NCBI GenBank assembly: GCA_900553515.1
Contig: USDN01000087.1
Coordinates: 1 to 9,573, forward strand
From: an uncultured Blautia sp.
GTDB lineage: Bacteria > Bacillota > Clostridia > Lachnospirales > Lachnospiraceae
DNA: 9,573 bases
Direction: 5' to 3'
In this document: positions 6,917 through 9,573 of the stretch, one piece after another
Layout: each line of letters starts with the position of its first letter
Position numbering within the stretch: position 1 is the first letter of the stretch
Position numbers and translations under genes: made by a program
The notes under the pieces: model-generated
Database searches by the model: none
Seen by the model: the letters and a program-made list of their open reading frames with translations, nothing else
What the model was told of the DNA's origin: nothing

Positions 6917-8440
6917 ATGAAGAAAATAAAACTGATAAAAATTCTGGCAGGATTTTTTGCCCTGATGCTTTTGTTTACTTTTCTGTCCAGGGCAGCAGAT
7001 TCGGTGAATGTAGCACAGGTAGAGACAAAAACAGCTCAGAATCAGGTGATCACGCATGAGGTGACCGGCACAGGTAAAGTGATGGGAACCAGAGAACGGG
7101 CAGTTTTTACCCAGGAGGGACAGAAGGTGGAGCAGGTTTATGTGCAGGAAGGACAGAGTGTGAAAAAAGGGGATGCGCTGCTGAAGTTTTCTGTAAAATA
7201 TCTAAAAAAAACCATAAAGGAAAAACAGGATGCCATAGATGTTCTGCAGGGGAAGATCAATGATCTGATCAGTGCAGAGTCTGTGAATCAGCAGAAGAGA
7301 AATAATGAGTTTTCAGATGCACAGGAAAATTATAACAGTGCGGTTTCCGGCGGAAATTACAGTGTGCAGGCGGCACAGAATGAGGCAGCCATAGCCAGAC
7401 AGAAGCTTCAGGATTATTACGCACAGCGGGATGCGGCGCAGAATGACGTACAGGATAAGATACCGGATGAGAAGAAGTTCAGTGATTCCAGCGAGTTTGA
7501 TGATCCGGGAAATACAGACGATTTCGGGAATACAGATGATCCGGAGAACTCCGATGATTCCGGAAATACGGATCGCACAGATGGCGAAGGGAATAAAAAT
7601 ACATCAGGAAACGGCGACAATTCGAATGCGCAGGACAATTCTCAGGAGCAGGCATTGATTGATGATATCCGGGCGAAAGAGGAGGCGGTCAATGAAGCCA
7701 TGCTCAGCCGCAGAAGAGAACTTCAGTCAGCAGAGCAGGCAATCCGGGATACGCAGATCGGTGATGCTTCGGATTCCACGCTGGAGAATACGCAGGCGGA
7801 ACTTGAGACTGCGCAGAAAGATCTGGAAACGTTGCAGAAAGTGCTGGCACGAAAGGGAAAAGTGAAAGCACCCTGTGATGGTGTGATAAAGAGTCTGAGT
7901 GCAGTGACAGGAAGCCAGACAGGAGCGGAAGCTGCGGTTGTCCTTTATGAATCCAAAGGAACCTTTCGGTTTCAGGCAGAGGTCAGCAAAGATGATCTGA
8001 AATACATAAAGAGTGGCGGAGAGGTAATTTTAAAAGGTGCGGATGAAAAAGAGATTACAGGAGCGAAAGTGGAGTCTGTGAAAGAGGACAGCAGTAATGA
8101 AAATCAGTACATTCTTTCTGTACAGGTACCGGAGGGAACTCTTTCCATAGGAGATACTGCGGAATTTACAATTTCTCAGGATGCAGGTCCTTTTAATGTC
8201 TGTGTTCCGCTGAGCGCATTGTATGAGGAAAATGGCAGATACTATGTTTATGTGACAGATACACAGAACACCGTCCTGGGTGAGGTACTGGTAGCGCGAA
8301 AAACGTATGTGAATGTGAAAGATAAAAATTCTTCCACTGCTGCGCTGGAGAACGGGGATTTATCAAGTGACCAGAAAATCGTGACTTCCAGTGACAGAGA
8401 GATCAGCAGCGGCAGCCGGATCAGGCTGCTGGAGGAATGA
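6917..8440 (+). CDS. HlyD/RND-type membrane-fusion (periplasmic adaptor) protein
   Basis: This 507-residue membrane-anchored adaptor has a basic N-terminus and one helix (about 8-24), with the rest outside. Two half-lipoyl segments, EGQKVEQVYVQEGQSVKKGDALLKF (67-91) and KGKVKAPCDGVIKSLSAVTGSQTG (313-336), flank a helical hairpin made of Gln/Glu/Ala-rich coiled coil (about 93-182 and 244-312). A beta-barrel and membrane-proximal region follow (about 348-507), including DDLKYIKSGGEVILKG and VPLSALYEENGRYYVYV. The tip of the hairpin (about 185-245) is replaced by acidic low-complexity sequence. Such proteins link an inner-membrane exporter (MacB- or RND-type) to later steps; without an outer membrane the tip would face the cell wall or outside. 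Its stop codon overlaps the start of the MacB/FtsX-like gene, which is the obvious partner. Its position behind a sugar-type importer is unusual. Confidence 0.92.
   Translation: MKKIKLIKILAGFFALMLLFTFLSRAADSVNVAQVETKTAQNQVITHEVTGTGKVMGTRERAVFTQEGQKVEQVYVQEGQSVKKGDALLKFSVKYLKKTIKEKQDAIDVLQGKINDLISAESVNQQKRNNEFSDAQENYNSAVSGGNYSVQAAQNEAAIARQKLQDYYAQRDAAQNDVQDKIPDEKKFSDSSEFDDPGNTDDFGNTDDPENSDDSGNTDRTDGEGNKNTSGNGDNSNAQDNSQEQALIDDIRAKEEAVNEAMLSRRRELQSAEQAIRDTQIGDASDSTLENTQAELETAQKDLETLQKVLARKGKVKAPCDGVIKSLSAVTGSQTGAEAAVVLYESKGTFRFQAEVSKDDLKYIKSGGEVILKGADEKEITGAKVESVKEDSSNENQYILSVQVPEGTLSIGDTAEFTISQDAGPFNVCVPLSALYEENGRYYVYVTDTQNTVLGEVLVARKTYVNVKDKNSSTAALENGDLSSDQKIVTSSDREISSGSRIRLLEE
7499..7570 (+). 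repeat. Four tandem 18-bp units encoding DD-x-x-N-T/S
   Basis: Inside the adaptor gene, 72 bases form four in-frame 18-base units that translate as DDPGNT, DDFGNT, DDPENS and DDSGNT (residues 195-218). The units differ at several bases and the reading frame is kept, so the repeat is old and under protein-level constraint or tolerance rather than a fresh slippage. Asp/Asn/Gly/Ser-rich sequence continues to about residue 242. The stretch lies at the expected tip of the coiled-coil hairpin and is probably flexible and strongly acidic. Confidence 0.85.
8431..8435 (+). promoter_or_regulatory. Closely spaced ribosome binding site at the adaptor/permease overlap
   Basis: GGAGG ends only one base before the ATG at 8437, shorter than the usual 5-10 bases. 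The preceding gene stops within the same ATGA. Translation of the permease therefore probably depends on ribosomes that have just finished the adaptor (termination-reinitiation), which would tie the output of the two proteins together. No better start codon is visible before the first membrane helix. Confidence 0.5.
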
Positions 8441-9480
8441 GTGTCAGAAGTCAGAGTGCCTTTTTAAGGAAAGCCGGTACTCTGACTGTGTGGCTGATTA
8501 TTTTCTGTATTTATTTTCTGGGAGTCTATAATTATGTGCAGATCAGAAATGATACAGCAGTATCGGTGTTTCTGTCCGCAGCTTATCCTGACAGGAAAGG
8601 AGCAGAAAATATCCTGAAGCAGGAAAGAAAAAGTGAGAAGCCTTATGATGTATGTTTTTATGCAGATGCAGGGTTGAGGGAGATTTCTGCGAAAGAAGGA
8701 AACCGGCAGGCACAGGCGATGACTGTGTATCTTAAGGGAAATCCCGCAGGGTATGACTGGCAGGCAGCAGCTCTGACAGAAGGTGATCCGGATGGTTGCG
8801 TGATTGATGGTACAACTGCCTGGGAGCTCTTTGGCAATAAGGTTCCGGGTGGTCAGATTCTGTTTCAGGGACGTACTTATACTGTCAGGAAAGTTGCGGA
8901 CTGGGGGCAGAAAATTCTGGTTTTCGGGGCGGCTTCTGCGGATGATACCGAGACGGAACTTTTTTATAATCGTTTGTTTATCAGAAGGAGAAATGGAGAA
9001 ACCGAAGAAAGTACAGTGAACGGATTTCTGATGAAATACGGACTTCAGGGAACTGTGGTATCCTCGACTTTACCGAAAAATGCGGGACTGGCGGCATTAC
9101 TGCTGCTTCCGGCGGTTCTTTCTGGCAGTCTGTGGACGGAAATAAGCAGAGAAAAAAAGAACTATATAGTGAAAGATGTAGAGTACTGGTTCTGCAACCT
9201 ACTGTACAGTGTAATGGCAGGGACGGTGGTCTGGCTTCTTTTTACACATCTGACCTGGCCGGAGGGATGGATTCCGTCAAGGTGGTCTGACTTTGGGTTC
9301 TGGAAAGAAAAGGCGGATCAGGCTGTGGCAGAATTTAAGCTGTATCTGATGCTTCCGAAGACGGTATCCCAGACGGAAGGTATGATTCTTGGCGGGAAAA
9401 CGATTTGTGCAGGAGGGGGTTCCTGTTTTCTGTATTTGTTGTGGAAAGTATATGAAAAGGGATATGACAGAATCTTCTAA
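8437..9480 (+). CDS. MacB/FtsX-like four-helix membrane protein, probable exporter permease
   Basis: This 347-residue protein has the topology of a single MacB/FtsX permease half: one helix at about 15-34, an extracellular domain of about 180 residues, then helices at about 216-233, 252-272 and 318-336. The outer domain contains ALTEGDPDGCVIDGTTAWELFG followed by GGQILFQGRTYTVRKVAD (112-154). This resembles the MacB periplasmic core pattern in which a 'declared' residue pair precedes TAWxLFG and a GxxxxxxGxxYxVxGV strand. The C-terminal FtsX helices are divergent and the loop at 273-315 is longer than I would expect, so the family call is moderate. It follows the adaptor by an overlapping ATGA and is the likely partner in an export or envelope-sensing complex. 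No MacB-type ATPase is encoded in the window. Its stop codon sits directly beside a truncated leftward gene fragment, so the natural C-terminus could have been altered. Confidence 0.7.
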   Translation: MSVRSQSAFLRKAGTLTVWLIIFCIYFLGVYNYVQIRNDTAVSVFLSAAYPDRKGAENILKQERKSEKPYDVCFYADAGLREISAKEGNRQAQAMTVYLKGNPAGYDWQAAALTEGDPDGCVIDGTTAWELFGNKVPGGQILFQGRTYTVRKVADWGQKILVFGAASADDTETELFYNRLFIRRRNGETEESTVNGFLMKYGLQGTVVSSTLPKNAGLAALLLLPAVLSGSLWTEISREKKNYIVKDVEYWFCNLLYSVMAGTVVWLLFTHLTWPEGWIPSRWSDFGFWKEKADQAVAEFKLYLMLPKTVSQTEGMILGGKTICAGGGSCFLYLLWKVYEKGYDRIF

Positions 9481-9554
9481 GGCTAAGGTGTTTACAATAC
9501 TCATAAAGGGCTCCTTTGGGTTATTTTTTAAGATTCGACACCTTAATTTTACCA
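9481..9554 (-). pseudogene. Promoter and first codons of a truncated leftward gene
   Basis: On the minus strand there is an extended -10 (TG, one base, TAAAAT at 9554-9546), then AAAGGAG (9517-9511), 6 bases, ATG (9504-9502) and codons for MSIVNTLA. These elements are in the right order and spacing for a real gene start. The frame then runs into the antisense of the permease gene with no recognisable protein, so the gene is cut off after about 8 codons. It may be the 5' end of an insertion-sequence transposase or another lost gene; I do not recognise it. An 8-base inverted repeat, TAAGGTGT (9484-9491) with ACACCTTA (9538-9545), brackets most of it. Confidence 0.35.
9503..9529 (+). terminator. 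Possible weak terminator of the transport operon
   Basis: AAAGG (9505-9509) pairs with CCTTT (9513-9517) around a 3-base loop, and ATAA (9503-9506) can alternatively pair with TTAT (9521-9524). TTTTTT follows at 9524-9529, so the pieces of an intrinsic terminator are present 25 bases after the last stop codon. The stem is short and separated from the T-run by GGGTTA, so efficiency would be low. The same bases form the ribosome binding site of the leftward gene fragment, which may be their real purpose. Confidence 0.35.
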
Positions 9555-9573
9555 CAAATGGATGCTCTTTTTT

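Noticed and set aside
7499..7570. CRISPR-like or minisatellite array
   Set aside because: Units are contiguous without spacers, in frame, 18 bases long and degenerate, so this is a protein repeat.
7417..7638. Minus-strand open frame across the repeat region
   Set aside because: It is the antisense of the Asp-rich repeat (Ser/Phe/Pro-rich), without a ribosome binding site or known motif.

Overview
The window looks like a piece of a Gram-positive, gut-type Clostridia genome, most likely Lachnospiraceae. This is inferred from strong AGGAGG-type ribosome binding sites, a Firmicutes-style lipobox, moderate GC with a preference for GGA/AGA/ACA/CTG codons, CUT1 sugar permeases without a local ATPase, and an OmpR-type two-component pair. 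I cannot fix genus or species from sequence alone.

Layout. At about 61-282 lies a decayed fragment of a major facilitator transporter, ending at a long hairpin terminator (296-344). A sensor histidine kinase reads leftward (1643-366). Across a 143-base divergent region its likely partner, an OmpR/PhoB-type response regulator, reads rightward (1787-2458). Then comes an apparent operon of five genes, also rightward: an 822-residue lipoprotein with a beta-propeller-like N-terminal half and a family 1 solute-binding C-terminal half (2543-5011); two MalF/MalG-type permeases (5062-6006, 6003-6890); a HlyD/RND-type membrane-fusion adaptor (6917-8440); and a four-helix MacB/FtsX-like permease (8437-9480). 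The last 93 bases appear to hold a promoter, a ribosome binding site and the first few codons of a leftward gene that is cut off where it meets the permease gene.

How the parts fit. Three promoters (kinase, regulator, lipoprotein operon) share one architecture: TAGAGA, 5 bases, a second TAGAGA or related hexamer, 9 bases, then TATAAT or TACAAT. The 11-base repeat period is what an OmpR-family dimer would be expected to read. I therefore infer that the regulator controls itself, its kinase and the transport operon as one closed regulon.

The most unusual point is the operon content. It joins an importer-like module (binding lipoprotein plus two CUT1 permeases) to an exporter-like module (adaptor plus MacB/FtsX-like permease), under a dedicated two-component system, with no ATPase gene for either module in the window. 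The substrate cannot be read from the sequence. Envelope sensing with import, export, or an assembly that does both are all open.
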